Below are positions 13,685 to 22,440 of a DNA stretch of 36,181 bases, one piece after another. This DNA is from a virus. Both the position numbers and the translations under genes were made by a program. The notes under the pieces were generated by a model. That model was not told where the DNA came from. It was given only the letters and a program-made list of their open reading frames with translations, and did not search any database. Location: the IMG/VR virus record IMGVR_UViG_3300046534_000729, positions 1-36,181 of that record. One strand, written 5' to 3'. Numbering within the stretch: position 1 is the stretch's first letter; the number at the start of each line of letters is the position of its first letter.

Positions 13685-14955
13685 TATTGCTTAAACCTCC
13701 TGATAGCTTCATCAATCGAAATATTATGAAATACTGCTGTGTCTTGAAGGTCTCTAAGTGATATGGCTTTTTTACCTATTTTAATAGCCTTCCCAAAGTT
13801 AAAGTCGTATGTTTCTGGATCGCCACCCGCACTAACATGCGTTTGAAACTGCTCGGCCTGCTCTCTAACAAAGTAGTTATTTCTTTGCAGGGCTGCAATT
13901 CTAGCTCTATTGGCAGACTGTGAATCCCCTAGTTTACCAGCAATATCCTCAGTAACCCTAAACTCAAAATCAGTCGTCGGGCCTTTAAACTTTTGTAGTT
14001 GGTCTAATGATAATCTTTTTAACGATGATTCCAATCCTGCCTCATTTGAAACATCAATAGATGGAAATATTTTAGATAATTGCAACTTAGCTGACCCCGA
14101 AAAACCTTGAGTGGAATTTTCAACAAGCTTTGCCGCTTCTCTAAGCCCTACCGATGACATCTGCGCCCCTCTACGACTATCGCCAAAGGTTTTAGTCATA
14201 GCAGATATTCTACTTGACCTGAATTTCGCATCAGCAACCTTTTGCGCGGTAGTAACGGTTCTATTTGCATCAACATTTTTTCTATCGGCGTCAGACTTTG
14301 CCGCTGCCGCCATCAAAGCTACTCTCTCCTCACCTTCAACAACTTCGCCTCTCGTATTCTTATAAATCACTTCACGGTTAGGAAGTATCATCCGTTCACC
14401 ACCAGTAAAAAAATCAGATTTAGCAGAGGCATTATTATTGCCTTGCTGTGGATTCATCAACTCTAATGCCTCACCAACCCGCCCAGTCTCAGCAGATAAC
14501 CCGTCAAGCTGACCTTGCACCAGCATATTGAACTCATCGAAACTACCCGCGTTCATTGCTTTTATAAATGGAGCCGCGTTTGCGCCAAGTTCAATTTGTT
14601 CAGCCGCAAATCTGTTAAAAGCTGACCTTTGAGCGTCTTGCTCTGGGACAGTGCCGCCAGCCATTTTAAATACACGCGTCAACCCTAGTAAAGATTGATC
14701 CAATCGGATCTTATGATCGCTAACCGCCTGCGCCTTTTGTGATTCCTGACTTGCTGCTTGATCGGCTCGTTGGTTTTGAGCTTGAATCAATTGATCTTGA
14801 CGTTGATTAGATTGCTGCGTTACTTGATCTTGCCGCTGGTTTTGCATTGCTTGACCGAGAAGCGCTGCGGATAAGTCGTTACCAAAGTTGTTATTAGCAA
14901 CGCCGCCGCCTGTGGGGAATCGAACACCAAAATCCCGTCCTGATAATATAGCCAT
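13684..14955 (-). CDS. DNA ejection protein candidate, gp20-like position (423 aa)
   Basis: 423 residues; residues about 35-75 are a Gln/Arg-rich helix with repeated NQRQDQ / NQRADQ units. The rest is helical and polar without a motif. Order (second of three, after the 452-aa repeat protein) and composition fit P22 gp20, an ejection protein with Gln-rich helices. Two bases separate it from the previous gene and it overlaps the next as TAATG. Confidence 0.6.
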   Translation of the reverse strand: MAILSGRDFGVRFPTGGGVANNNFGNDLSAALLGQAMQNQRQDQVTQQSNQRQDQLIQAQNQRADQAASQESQKAQAVSDHKIRLDQSLLGLTRVFKMAGGTVPEQDAQRSAFNRFAAEQIELGANAAPFIKAMNAGSFDEFNMLVQGQLDGLSAETGRVGEALELMNPQQGNNNASAKSDFFTGGERMILPNREVIYKNTRGEVVEGEERVALMAAAAKSDADRKNVDANRTVTTAQKVADAKFRSSRISAMTKTFGDSRRGAQMSSVGLREAAKLVENSTQGFSGSAKLQLSKIFPSIDVSNEAGLESSLKRLSLDQLQKFKGPTTDFEFRVTEDIAGKLGDSQSANRARIAALQRNNYFVREQAEQFQTHVSAGGDPETYDFNFGKAIKIGKKAISLRDLQDTAVFHNISIDEAIRRFKQ

Positions 14956-14957
14956 AA

Positions 14958-16316
14958 TTATAACCCCTTAAATATTCCACCGACAGCGCCGCCAATAGCC
15001 CCACCAATAGGACCGCCAAAATATGATCCTACGCCAGCACCAAGCGTTGACAGTGTATCATTTCTATTCTGATCTTGCGCTTGTTGACGTTGCAAATTAA
15101 AGCCTTCTTCACCGAGTATACCACCCGCTTCGGCTTCTGCTGAATCTCTAATTCCTTGAGCGTTAAACCCGCCAATTCCACCAAGCAATGCTGCTATCTG
15201 ATCGTTTAAACCTTGATCTCGAGCCCTGTCGCCTTGACTACCCACAAAATTAAGCTCATTAATATCACGCTGTCCGGCATCCGTTCGTGCTGCAAATGCA
15301 TCTTGACCGGCAAAGTTACGTTGGTCTACATTCTGCTGACCTTGGAAGTTACGACTGTCTAAGTTCTGCTGGGCTTGGAAATTCCGATTATCAATAGCTA
15401 ACTGCCCTTGGAAATCTCTATCAGCCATAGCTTGTTGGCCCTGGAAGTTTCTACTGTCAACGGCATCTTGACCACGGAAAACTCTATCCGCTTCTAGGTT
15501 GCTGCCTTGAAAGTTTCGACTGTCAACATTGCTTTGCCCTTGGAAGTTTCGGTTTAATGCTGCGCCTTCACTCAAACGACCTGACTCAGCAAGGCCAGCC
15601 TGTCGATTAAATAATTGGCCTTCAAGTTGTAGCGCTAGGTCTGCTGGTATTGCGGATGCTGCATCTATTGCCGCACCTGACCGGGTTAGTCCACCCGCTG
15701 ATAATTGGCCCTGTACTGCCCGCTGTCTCTCGTCTACCAGGCCTTGAAACTGATTACCACCAATAATATCGTCAAGCCTCTGACCAAAGCCCGAAGCTGT
15801 GGAGCCTTGTTGGACGCCCTGTAAACCTTGTAAACCTGCTGTCGTAAATGCTGACTGATCTTCTCCAGCAAAGTTGCCCTCAGATTGAAAAGGTGTTCTA
15901 TCTTGAAAATCACCTTGAGCGCTAAAAGGGCTTCTATTTTGAAACGCGCCCTCTGGGGTAAACGAACCTTGATTAAAATTACCTTCTCGTTGAAATGGGG
16001 TTCTACTTTGAAAGTCACCTTGAGGAGAAAAAGCACCGCCAGCACCATTTTGTAAGCGCGCTATCATATCTCGAACGCCTGCTATCTCAGCGTTGGAAGC
16101 ACCTGTTGCCGCGACAGATTGTAATAATCCAGCTTGTTGAAAGACTGAAAGTTGTTCTTCTTCCTCCACTGTCAACGGTGGTACATTGCTGTTTACTGGT
16201 ACGAACTGACCTTCACGATTACCTTCACGATCACCCCCACTAAAACTATTATTGCCGCCGCCGCGAGTTCCATCGCCAAAACCACCGCCGCGCGTAGCTC
16301 CACTACCAATTGCCAT
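14958..16316 (-). CDS. Repeat-rich ejection/virion protein, gp7-like position (452 aa)
   Basis: 452 residues of three parts: a Gly-rich start; residues 96-149 with an F-x-x-x-G/R pattern (GDFQSRTPFQREGNF repeated as GDFQDRTPFQSEGNF); residues 257-344 with eight 11-residue repeats of NFQGQxxxDSR; and a glycine-zipper C-terminus (YFGGPIGGAIGGAVGGIF). A glycine zipper suits membrane insertion, and the position is that of P22 gp7. Start ATG 16316 with SD GGAGATGAACA. Confidence 0.6.
   Translation of the reverse strand: MAIGSGATRGGGFGDGTRGGGNNSFSGGDREGNREGQFVPVNSNVPPLTVEEEEQLSVFQQAGLLQSVAATGASNAEIAGVRDMIARLQNGAGGAFSPQGDFQSRTPFQREGNFNQGSFTPEGAFQNRSPFSAQGDFQDRTPFQSEGNFAGEDQSAFTTAGLQGLQGVQQGSTASGFGQRLDDIIGGNQFQGLVDERQRAVQGQLSAGGLTRSGAAIDAASAIPADLALQLEGQLFNRQAGLAESGRLSEGAALNRNFQGQSNVDSRNFQGSNLEADRVFRGQDAVDSRNFQGQQAMADRDFQGQLAIDNRNFQAQQNLDSRNFQGQQNVDQRNFAGQDAFAARTDAGQRDINELNFVGSQGDRARDQGLNDQIAALLGGIGGFNAQGIRDSAEAEAGGILGEEGFNLQRQQAQDQNRNDTLSTLGAGVGSYFGGPIGGAIGGAVGGIFKGL
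15285..15548 (-). repeat. Eight tandem 33-bp coding repeats
   Basis: Encodes residues 257-344 of the 452-aa protein as eight 11-residue units (consensus NFQGQ-x-x-x-D-x-R) in exact register with no indels. The unit TTGGAAGTT...CT is visible directly in the DNA (for example ttggaagtttcgactgtcaa). Copy number is likely variable between relatives. Confidence 0.85.
15870..16031 (-). repeat. Imperfect coding repeats, GDFQ/GNF type
   Basis: Residues 96-149 of the 452-aa protein. Five or so units of 10-15 residues with F(S/T)PQG, GDFQ(S/D)RTPFQ and EGNF landmarks; less regular than the 33-bp array downstream in the same gene. Confidence 0.6.
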
Positions 16317-16336
16317 TGTTCATCTCCGGTTGAATA

Positions 16337-17938
16337 TTAAATTGCTGAGTAATCTATTAATGTCGCTGTTTTCGTTGTGCCACCAACATTGATTTTAACC
16401 ATGACATCACCGGCGTCACCGCTTCCACTTCCGTCAGATAACCATTGAACTGAGTTGCCGGTACTAGGATCGCTTGGGTCTGCTGATAATGATGATTGTG
16501 TGATGCCACCTGAAAAGATCGGACTAGCTGCTGACGTTACGCCTAAGCTAGTCCTGCTGGCTGCTGCGTCGAGTACGTCTGATAAGTTGTTGCCTACCAG
16601 TAACGCACCTGACAGGCCGCTAGAGACGCCGCCTTGGATGCCTAGGGCATATTCAACAAACGCCGTTGTAATCGTTGCGCCTGTATTGCCCGTGTTAGTA
16701 GCTACTGATTCGATGAACCACCAGCCAAGAAACGTGCTGTTTTTTATTCTTGGATTTAATACGTAGTCTTCAGTTAATACGCCAGCTTTAGCCAAAACTA
16801 AGTTGGCATAATTACCTTGACCGTATTGCATAGCAAACGCACCGTTGCTAAATCTTACTAACCTATGACCTACCCAAGTAGTTGAGCCAAGTGCGGTCAA
16901 TACTCCGTTATTGTCCCAAAACTTAGGAATGACGGTAGTAGTAGATGATGCAATTGTCGTTCGCTCTACTAAAATAAATGACGCTTGCGAAACTAATGAA
17001 AAGCTTTTTATGTTTGGGTTATAAATATCACCAGTGCCGCCAAACTCTAGAATTTGACCTGCTGAAACATCAAAGCCTAAATCTGTAGCTCGGCCTGTAA
17101 CGACCATATCTTTTTTAAATGGCACGCCTTGAGCAAGTAAGAAATCATAAACATCTCGCAGGCTATTTATTACATTAACAATAGGATTATTGGAATATTC
17201 AAATCCAATGATTGTGTTGCTAACAGTATTAACCGCTATCCTAATTAGGAATATATTTCTTGTTCGTTCCTGTCTGGTTGGCGTTGTGATTTGCTGTTGA
17301 AGCGCACCATCTTTATTAATATAAACATACGTTGATTCAGCCGTTAAATCGCTAACTGTGATGCCTGACGTGCCGGTATAATGAATATCAAAATAACCTT
17401 GATCACTCTTTATCTCGCCAAATATATCGGGCATATCAAATGTCGTACCGCCGAAAGGTACTGAGGCAACGTAAGTTCTGTCTACACCTGTTCCCCTGGT
17501 CTTTAAAACCGCGTGATCTATATCGTCGGCAAAAGTTTGTAGGTCGGTTGTATGTGCAACGATTAAGCTGGAATCATCAAGCGTTTGCCCAGCATCTAAC
17601 TCATTGAGCGCTGCTTGAACATTAGTTGACGAAATATTGCCGGCTGGCGTATTTGTTACGTTAATAGCTGCGGACGTTGTGCCGGTTCCGACAATAATCC
17701 ATGCCGAACCATTGGATATAGCTAGTGAATAACCATCAGGATGATCAGTAATTATAATCGAACTCTCAATGCTTTTAGTAGCATCCGGCAGGTTAGCCAT
17801 CGCATAGGCATTGACCTTGCCTGTATTTAATACGAAGTCGATAGACTCTAATAGCGATTGAAGTTGAGATATCAACCTACCGTTTTCGACTACGACCTGA
17901 CCAGATATAGGCGTATCTTTTATGGGGTTATTGCTCAT
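16337..17938 (-). CDS. Tail fibre/needle-position protein (533 aa)
   Basis: Placed where P22 encodes tail needle gp26, after gp10, but much larger (533 aa versus 233). N-terminal helix-rich part (ENGRLISQLQSLLESIDFVL), a beta-rich middle, then near residues 440-475 the fibre motif NLSDVLDAAASRTSLGVTS, which is common in trimeric tail fibres, and a C-terminal beta tip. ATG 17938 overlaps the gp10-like stop as ATGA. It could combine the plug with a fibre or be a separate fibre. Confidence 0.6.
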   Translation of the reverse strand: MSNNPIKDTPISGQVVVENGRLISQLQSLLESIDFVLNTGKVNAYAMANLPDATKSIESSIIITDHPDGYSLAISNGSAWIIVGTGTTSAAINVTNTPAGNISSTNVQAALNELDAGQTLDDSSLIVAHTTDLQTFADDIDHAVLKTRGTGVDRTYVASVPFGGTTFDMPDIFGEIKSDQGYFDIHYTGTSGITVSDLTAESTYVYINKDGALQQQITTPTRQERTRNIFLIRIAVNTVSNTIIGFEYSNNPIVNVINSLRDVYDFLLAQGVPFKKDMVVTGRATDLGFDVSAGQILEFGGTGDIYNPNIKSFSLVSQASFILVERTTIASSTTTVIPKFWDNNGVLTALGSTTWVGHRLVRFSNGAFAMQYGQGNYANLVLAKAGVLTEDYVLNPRIKNSTFLGWWFIESVATNTGNTGATITTAFVEYALGIQGGVSSGLSGALLVGNNLSDVLDAAASRTSLGVTSAASPIFSGGITQSSLSADPSDPSTGNSVQWLSDGSGSGDAGDVMVKINVGGTTKTATLIDYSAI

Positions 17939-19518
17939 CGGGTTTCAATAAACAACTTAGTGCCGGAGAAGTTAATATCTTCACCAGTTTGCAATCTGTA
18001 GCCCATAAATCGATTGTATAAGCCTAGTCCACCTGGATAGTTCCAATCAAGTTCAGTCGTGTAATGACCTTGTAACCCTGTGCTTTCCGAAACGTATGGA
18101 CCATAGAGAACATTGTCATCAGACATCGCCAGAAAGACTGAGCCGACACCTGTGTTATAACCTTGGGACATATGGTACTGAATAGCCTGAGCATTGAATG
18201 ACCCACCCTGTTCGATACCATCATCAATAATTCTAATGAATGTATTTCCTGAGTCCTTGTTGACATTACCCAAAACGCTAAAGTTACCAGCATAAAATGA
18301 ATAGTATTTGGATTCAAATTCCTGTATGTAACCAGCTCTCCAAGGCTCGCTCTCACCATTGATTAGTGTGTCTAATCCATGCCAGTTTCCCTTGAAGAAG
18401 CCAAACGAATCATTAGCAAGTGTGAAGTAAACAACATCGTGACCGCGCCAAATGTAACGGCCTGTGATTACTTCGGATAGCTCTGTCTCAGTGTAAGTTA
18501 TCAGTATTTCGTCTATCGCTTCGTTTGATATCTTTGTAGCTGTGCCAGCCATCGATGCGAATATTGCAGGTACTTGGCCTTTTTTCTTACCAATAAAAAA
18601 TACTGCTGTTGATCCTGTTCCGCTGTCTTGAGTTTCTACCACGCCGCCAATAATGCCGACATCGATCCGGCCTGTTTGTGGCTGGAATGGTACTGGAGTA
18701 GTACCACGATCTAAAAATGATTGAGTCGAGTTATCACCAGCAATATATAGAATATTATTTAGCTGATAGGACTCATTGTTATTGTCGGGTAATTGTTCAG
18801 CGTCAAAGAATGAATTAGTCTGAACCGTTCCAGCCGCGCCAACGTCAGAAAAGAAAGCCACGCTTCCACTAGTTGGAATGTATAGAAATCTGCCGTTAAT
18901 GTGGGTTACCGAATTACATGGTACAAAGTTACTATTCCCAGATATGTCAGATAATACTAGTGAGAAACTACCCGTTTCGCTGGTCCCGTAAGATACACCC
19001 GTTATGGTAAAGGTTGTGGACGTACTAGCTGAGACGATGCCAGTTACGTTGTAAGCCGTGTTTGTTATAAAGCCTGATAGTGTAACAGTATTACCTACGG
19101 CTGGTGTAGCGCCTGCGTGAGTGAAGTTAGCGGCCCCGCCTGAGTCCGATACACTGGAAACAGCTATCAATGTGGTTGATTTACTGAGAGCATAGATTGC
19201 ACTGCCCTTAACAACGATAACGGCATCATTAAAGCCGTTGGCTGTTCTGATGTCTGCTGTACCTGTAACCTCGCCAATAACAGTATAAGCGCCGGTCAAC
19301 AGATTAGTAATTTGTATTAATGATTGAGACGCTACAGCATACAATCCACCGTTCCACTCAAATGCTCCACGCGCTACAAGTCCTGAGTTAGATATTAAGC
19401 TAAAGCCTGGACGCTGGACTATCTGCCCGTTGTCGTTAAAGCAATTTCTCAACGCCTTACGTGTGAAAGGAAGCTCGGCTGTCCCTTGTAATCCTAATGG
19501 AAACGCTACCTCAGCCAA
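17935..19518 (-). CDS. Packaged DNA stabilisation protein, P22 gp10-like tail hub (527 aa)
   Basis: The N-terminal RPG pattern (NDNGQIVQRPGFSLIS), the propeller-like course and GTGSTAVFFIGKKKGQVPAI, ATKISNEAIDEIL are features of P22 gp10, which forms the hexameric tail hub under the portal. An insert of about 60 residues near residues 135-195 (FTHAGATPAVGNTVTLSGF, then STTFTITGVSY) is a small beta domain found in many phage structural proteins. I prefer TTG at 19518, which has the SD AAGGTGAGACCA; the frame also opens at TTG 19536. It overlaps the gp4-like gene. Confidence 0.8.
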   Translation of the reverse strand: MAEVAFPLGLQGTAELPFTRKALRNCFNDNGQIVQRPGFSLISNSGLVARGAFEWNGGLYAVASQSLIQITNLLTGAYTVIGEVTGTADIRTANGFNDAVIVVKGSAIYALSKSTTLIAVSSVSDSGGAANFTHAGATPAVGNTVTLSGFITNTAYNVTGIVSASTSTTFTITGVSYGTSETGSFSLVLSDISGNSNFVPCNSVTHINGRFLYIPTSGSVAFFSDVGAAGTVQTNSFFDAEQLPDNNNESYQLNNILYIAGDNSTQSFLDRGTTPVPFQPQTGRIDVGIIGGVVETQDSGTGSTAVFFIGKKKGQVPAIFASMAGTATKISNEAIDEILITYTETELSEVITGRYIWRGHDVVYFTLANDSFGFFKGNWHGLDTLINGESEPWRAGYIQEFESKYYSFYAGNFSVLGNVNKDSGNTFIRIIDDGIEQGGSFNAQAIQYHMSQGYNTGVGSVFLAMSDDNVLYGPYVSESTGLQGHYTTELDWNYPGGLGLYNRFMGYRLQTGEDINFSGTKLFIETR

Positions 19519-19948
19519 TGGTCTCACCTTTTTCAAAGTAAGTTCGGCTAGTCGGGTAAGTGTTGTTGCCTTGACCTTTTGCCAATGTCTCTCTAACTAC
19601 TTGTTTCGGTATCACTGTTACTCGGTATTTTCTTCGGATCATTCGAGCGCCTTTGATCGCGTTGGCTCTAAGCTGTGGTGAAATCTGTGCGCCTTGGTGG
19701 TCTGGTTCTAACAAAATAGCAAGGTTATCAACGATGTAATTAGTAATCCCTAGCGGCTCTGATAGCTCATCAGTAATAGCGCTCAAGGGCACAGCTCCAG
19801 TGTCCATGCTGTCGTCTTGCAGTGCTGCTATATACGAGTTTAAAACTACTCGACCATTTTCTAACGAGTCAGAATTAGCCGGTTTGAGCTTAGAGTTCGC
19901 GCCTATTTTAGCTAAAGCTCGCTGGACAATATAAGTGCCTATTGACAT
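19511..19948 (-). CDS. Head-tail adaptor / tail accessory factor, P22 gp4-like (145 aa)
   Basis: 145 residues. The start (IVQRALAKIGANSKLKPANS), DSLENGRVVLNSYIAALQDD and IVDNLAILLEPDHQGAQISP match the helical pattern of P22 gp4-type adaptor proteins that bind the bottom of the portal and start tail assembly. ATG 19948 overlaps the preceding 53-aa gene stop as TAATG. Confidence 0.8.
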   Translation of the reverse strand: MSIGTYIVQRALAKIGANSKLKPANSDSLENGRVVLNSYIAALQDDSMDTGAVPLSAITDELSEPLGITNYIVDNLAILLEPDHQGAQISPQLRANAIKGARMIRRKYRVTVIPKQVVRETLAKGQGNNTYPTSRTYFEKGETIG

Positions 19949-20109
19949 TACTTCGCCTTTTTATGATTCAGTTTAATTTGTGGTCTTTTTTCAATTTGTG
20001 GTTGCTTACCGATTTGTTTATAACCAATCGATTCTAAATATTTGATGGTTTCTTCTTTGTCGTTTGTTTCTAATTCTTGGCCGCTTGGCCTATCCCATTT
20101 GATTGTCAT
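19948..20109 (-). CDS. Small conserved virion-module protein (53 aa)
   Basis: A 53-codon frame missed by length cut-offs: ATG 20109 with SD AAGGTGATGAT, TAA at 19948 overlapping the gp4-like start. The product starts MTIKWDRPSGQELETNDKEE; the W-x-RPSG-x-E-x-ETND pattern is typical of a small protein family between coat and adaptor genes in podophage genomes. The C-terminal half is very basic. Function unknown. Confidence 0.7.
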   Translation of the reverse strand: MTIKWDRPSGQELETNDKEETIKYLESIGYKQIGKQPQIEKRPQIKLNHKKAK

Positions 20110-20120
20110 ATCATCACCTT

Positions 20121-20142
20121 AAAAATGGGGCTTCCTTGCCCC
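20121..20142 (-). terminator. Intrinsic terminator after the coat gene
   Basis: On the minus strand GGGGC AAGGAA GCCCC followed by ATTTTTA, between the coat gene stop (20151) and the 53-aa gene. The stem is only 5 bp, so it probably drops rather than stops tail-gene transcription, favouring coat protein. Confidence 0.65.
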
Positions 20143-20150
20143 TATGTTGA

Positions 20151-21416
20151 TTAAGCTACGCCAAAGCCTTGACCAGCGAAGAAAGGATTGAGCACACCAA
20201 ACGCTGGCAGTAAGTCGAAACGTACTGTCTGCTTGTTGGCTGAACCATCACTGTACTTCGAACATCTCATTTGCAAGCCGTCAACAGTAGTCGCTAGCGT
20301 GTCAGTAGAGTGAAGCTTCTGCAATGGCACTGAGGCAATCGCGAAAGCGTCTGGATGCCAGAACATATTAGGCTGGTAAGTAGAAGAAGCCGCGCCCAAA
20401 ATGGTTACAACGTCATCGGTAGTTGGTGAGCTATCAACCGTATTGTACGCACCACTAGCTTCGAAAATAGCCGGGCCACTTATTACGACAGTACCGTTAC
20501 CCGATCCATCTAAGGTTACATCGGCCACTACTGTTCCAGTGAATACAACATTCGCACCGGATGAATCGATAATAGGCTGTCGAGTTGACAGATTAAGACG
20601 GTTACGGCCTGTAATCTGGATTTGCTCTCCTGCCTTAATTACCAAGCCGTTAGTAAACGACTTCAACACTAACGACTGTTGCATAGTGTCCTTATGTGCT
20701 GCATAAGTAACATTAGGCGCAGAAGTCAAAGCACCGACACGATCCGCGCCAGCTTGTGAAGAATAAGTTGCTAGTGTATTAGCTGTCTTTACTGAGAATC
20801 CAGCAAAGTTCTCCATCACTGTGGCTTTTTCATTAGCCATGCTTACGGTAGGGTTGACACCTAAGCCACGTTGCGCATCAGCTAAAGCCGCTTGACTGTA
20901 TGAGTTCATGAAGTAGCACCAAGGCTTATTCTGTGGAACACCTGTGGACTCCATCAAAGCGCCTGCGTTAGCGATCTCTGACCATGCATCGACACCCTGA
21001 CCAACTGTGCCTTGAAGCAAAGCTGTATTTTTCATCGCAAATGCGGCGAACTTAGTTTCTAAGTCAACAACCATTCGACGACCAATACTGTCAAACATTT
21101 CTGTTGTAGTACCCATTTTCAAGGCTTCGTCCACTTCATTGTAATCAACTGCTACAGTAATATAGTTCTGTACCGTAGCTGATGCTTTGCCGTTGATAAT
21201 GTCTGACCGAGATGTAGAGATATTGCCGTCTGCTGTGCTAATGACGTTGTAATCAGTCGGGCGCTTAATATCAACAACTGTGCCTGATTGTGGATTAAAT
21301 TGACCGGCAAATAGCTGGGTGTTTACGTTCTTTGAGATTACGCGTTCAGAATTGAATGGGTCAATCGTTTTTTCCATTACCTTCCGCGTAAAATTACTGT
21401 CAAAATTATTAGCCAT
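20151..21416 (-). CDS. Major coat protein, P22 gp5-like (421 aa)
   Basis: 421 residues (P22 coat is 430). Internal features such as ERVISKNVNTQLFAGQ, VDYNEVDEALKMGTTTEMFD and the insert region IQITGRNRLNLSTRQPII fit the P22 coat family, an HK97-fold protein with an inserted I-domain. It is preceded by an acidic scaffold gene and followed by a small terminator, the usual place for the most abundant virion product. ATG 21416 with SD CAGGAAAA. Confidence 0.85.
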   Translation of the reverse strand: MANNFDSNFTRKVMEKTIDPFNSERVISKNVNTQLFAGQFNPQSGTVVDIKRPTDYNVISTADGNISTSRSDIINGKASATVQNYITVAVDYNEVDEALKMGTTTEMFDSIGRRMVVDLETKFAAFAMKNTALLQGTVGQGVDAWSEIANAGALMESTGVPQNKPWCYFMNSYSQAALADAQRGLGVNPTVSMANEKATVMENFAGFSVKTANTLATYSSQAGADRVGALTSAPNVTYAAHKDTMQQSLVLKSFTNGLVIKAGEQIQITGRNRLNLSTRQPIIDSSGANVVFTGTVVADVTLDGSGNGTVVISGPAIFEASGAYNTVDSSPTTDDVVTILGAASSTYQPNMFWHPDAFAIASVPLQKLHSTDTLATTVDGLQMRCSKYSDGSANKQTVRFDLLPAFGVLNPFFAGQGFGVA

Positions 21417-21430
21417 GATTTATTTTCCTG

Positions 21431-22294
21431 TTATGAGAATGTAACCCCGTGGACCGAGTTAGATTTACTAACACCGCGTCCTGGGTCGACCGTTGTTTCA
21501 GGGTCTAGAGTTTTTTTCGAAGCTGGTTTAAGACTCGGGTGAATCTTGAACGTCAGCGCGTTAGCAAAGGCTTTCGTTGGATTTGTTTTCCGTAGCTTTG
21601 CAATATCGGCGGCAAGGTTCGGATTAGCTCCCATCGATGCTAAGATCAAGTGAGCGTCATCAGAACTAGCCATTAGTACATTGGCAAAGTCTTCACCAAT
21701 AATGTCAACGGCACTACCTTCAAGCTCGTCGTAATTACTGACTTTCAAAGTGTCGGCGCGTTTATAATGCTCGCGTCTAATCTCGTCTGTCTGAGTGTCT
21801 TGTGTGGTTTGTGCTGTTTGCTGCGTTGCATGCTGTACTAGTTTGTACGCCTCTTCGCTTGCAATCCGTTTGATTTCAGATTGATTGTAAGCTCGTTGCG
21901 CCGCCTTATATTCAGCATCCGTACCTTCATAGGTATCGTAGTCTGGTTCAATGGGGGCTGATGCGTTCTTTGCGTCTTGCTGGTCCCGAAGCTGGTACAG
22001 TCTCAACTGTTCCCTTAATGCTTCTGATTCAGCTTCCGCGTCAGCCTTAACATTTTTAAGACGTTTATCAAATCTACTTAGCCTTCTAGCTGGCGGCTTC
22101 CCAGCTTCCTCGACTTCAATTTTAATCGGGCCGTCTTCGTCAACATCTAAAACCTTTTCTTCGGTATCTGTCGATTCGACTGCTAACTCAATAGCTTCGC
22201 TTTCGTCTTCAACTTCGGGTTCAATTTTAAATGTCGGATCAACTGCTTCGACTTCTATTTCTATCTCGGTTTCTTTCGCCTGAACTTCGCTCAT
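21431..22294 (-). CDS. Scaffolding protein (287 aa)
   Basis: A very acidic, highly helical protein directly before the coat gene: residues about 5-70 are Glu/Asp-dense (EIEIEVEAVDPTFKIEPEVE), a basic patch follows (RRLSRFDKRLKNVKA), then a long Gln-rich helix and a basic C-terminal tail typical of coat-binding scaffold ends. I start at ATG 22294 (MSEVQAKE), which has SD GAGGCAAAAA; the frame opens at 22312. P22 scaffold (303 aa) has a similar length. It directs coat assembly and leaves the procapsid. Confidence 0.8.
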   Translation of the reverse strand: MSEVQAKETEIEIEVEAVDPTFKIEPEVEDESEAIELAVESTDTEEKVLDVDEDGPIKIEVEEAGKPPARRLSRFDKRLKNVKADAEAESEALREQLRLYQLRDQQDAKNASAPIEPDYDTYEGTDAEYKAAQRAYNQSEIKRIASEEAYKLVQHATQQTAQTTQDTQTDEIRREHYKRADTLKVSNYDELEGSAVDIIGEDFANVLMASSDDAHLILASMGANPNLAADIAKLRKTNPTKAFANALTFKIHPSLKPASKKTLDPETTVDPGRGVSKSNSVHGVTFS

Positions 22295-22356
22295 TTTTTG
22301 CCTCATTAGCATGGAGTGGTTTGTCTTCGGAAAAACGTCCGGTGGCGTATCAATCG

Positions 22357-22375
22357 CACTAGCCGCGAGCTAGTG
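22357..22375 (-). promoter_or_regulatory. Hairpin in the scaffold mRNA leader
   Basis: CACTAGC CGCGA GCTAGTG is a perfect 7-bp stem with a 5-base loop between the terminator at 22393-22418 and the scaffold start at 22294. No T run follows. It may mark an RNA processing or regulatory site in the leader; P22 scaffold regulates its own synthesis after transcription, which makes this worth noting. Confidence 0.4.
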
Positions 22376-22392
22376 GTCTTTAATTTGGGTAT

Positions 22393-22418
22393 AAAAAAGG
22401 CCCGCATATAGCGAGCCT
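22393..22418 (-). terminator. Intrinsic terminator before the scaffold gene
   Basis: On the minus strand AGGCTCGC TATAT GCGGGCCT then TTTTT. An 8-bp stem with one G.T pair and six T. It lies between the 343-aa gene and the scaffold gene, so it splits the late unit into packaging/portal and capsid parts. Confidence 0.75.
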
Positions 22419-22440
22419 GTGTTTAATGTTTGGGGTAAAG

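Noticed and set aside
15529-16340. Several plus-strand frames of 70-80 aa
   Set aside because: Shadows of the 452-aa repeat gene; no SD or promoter.
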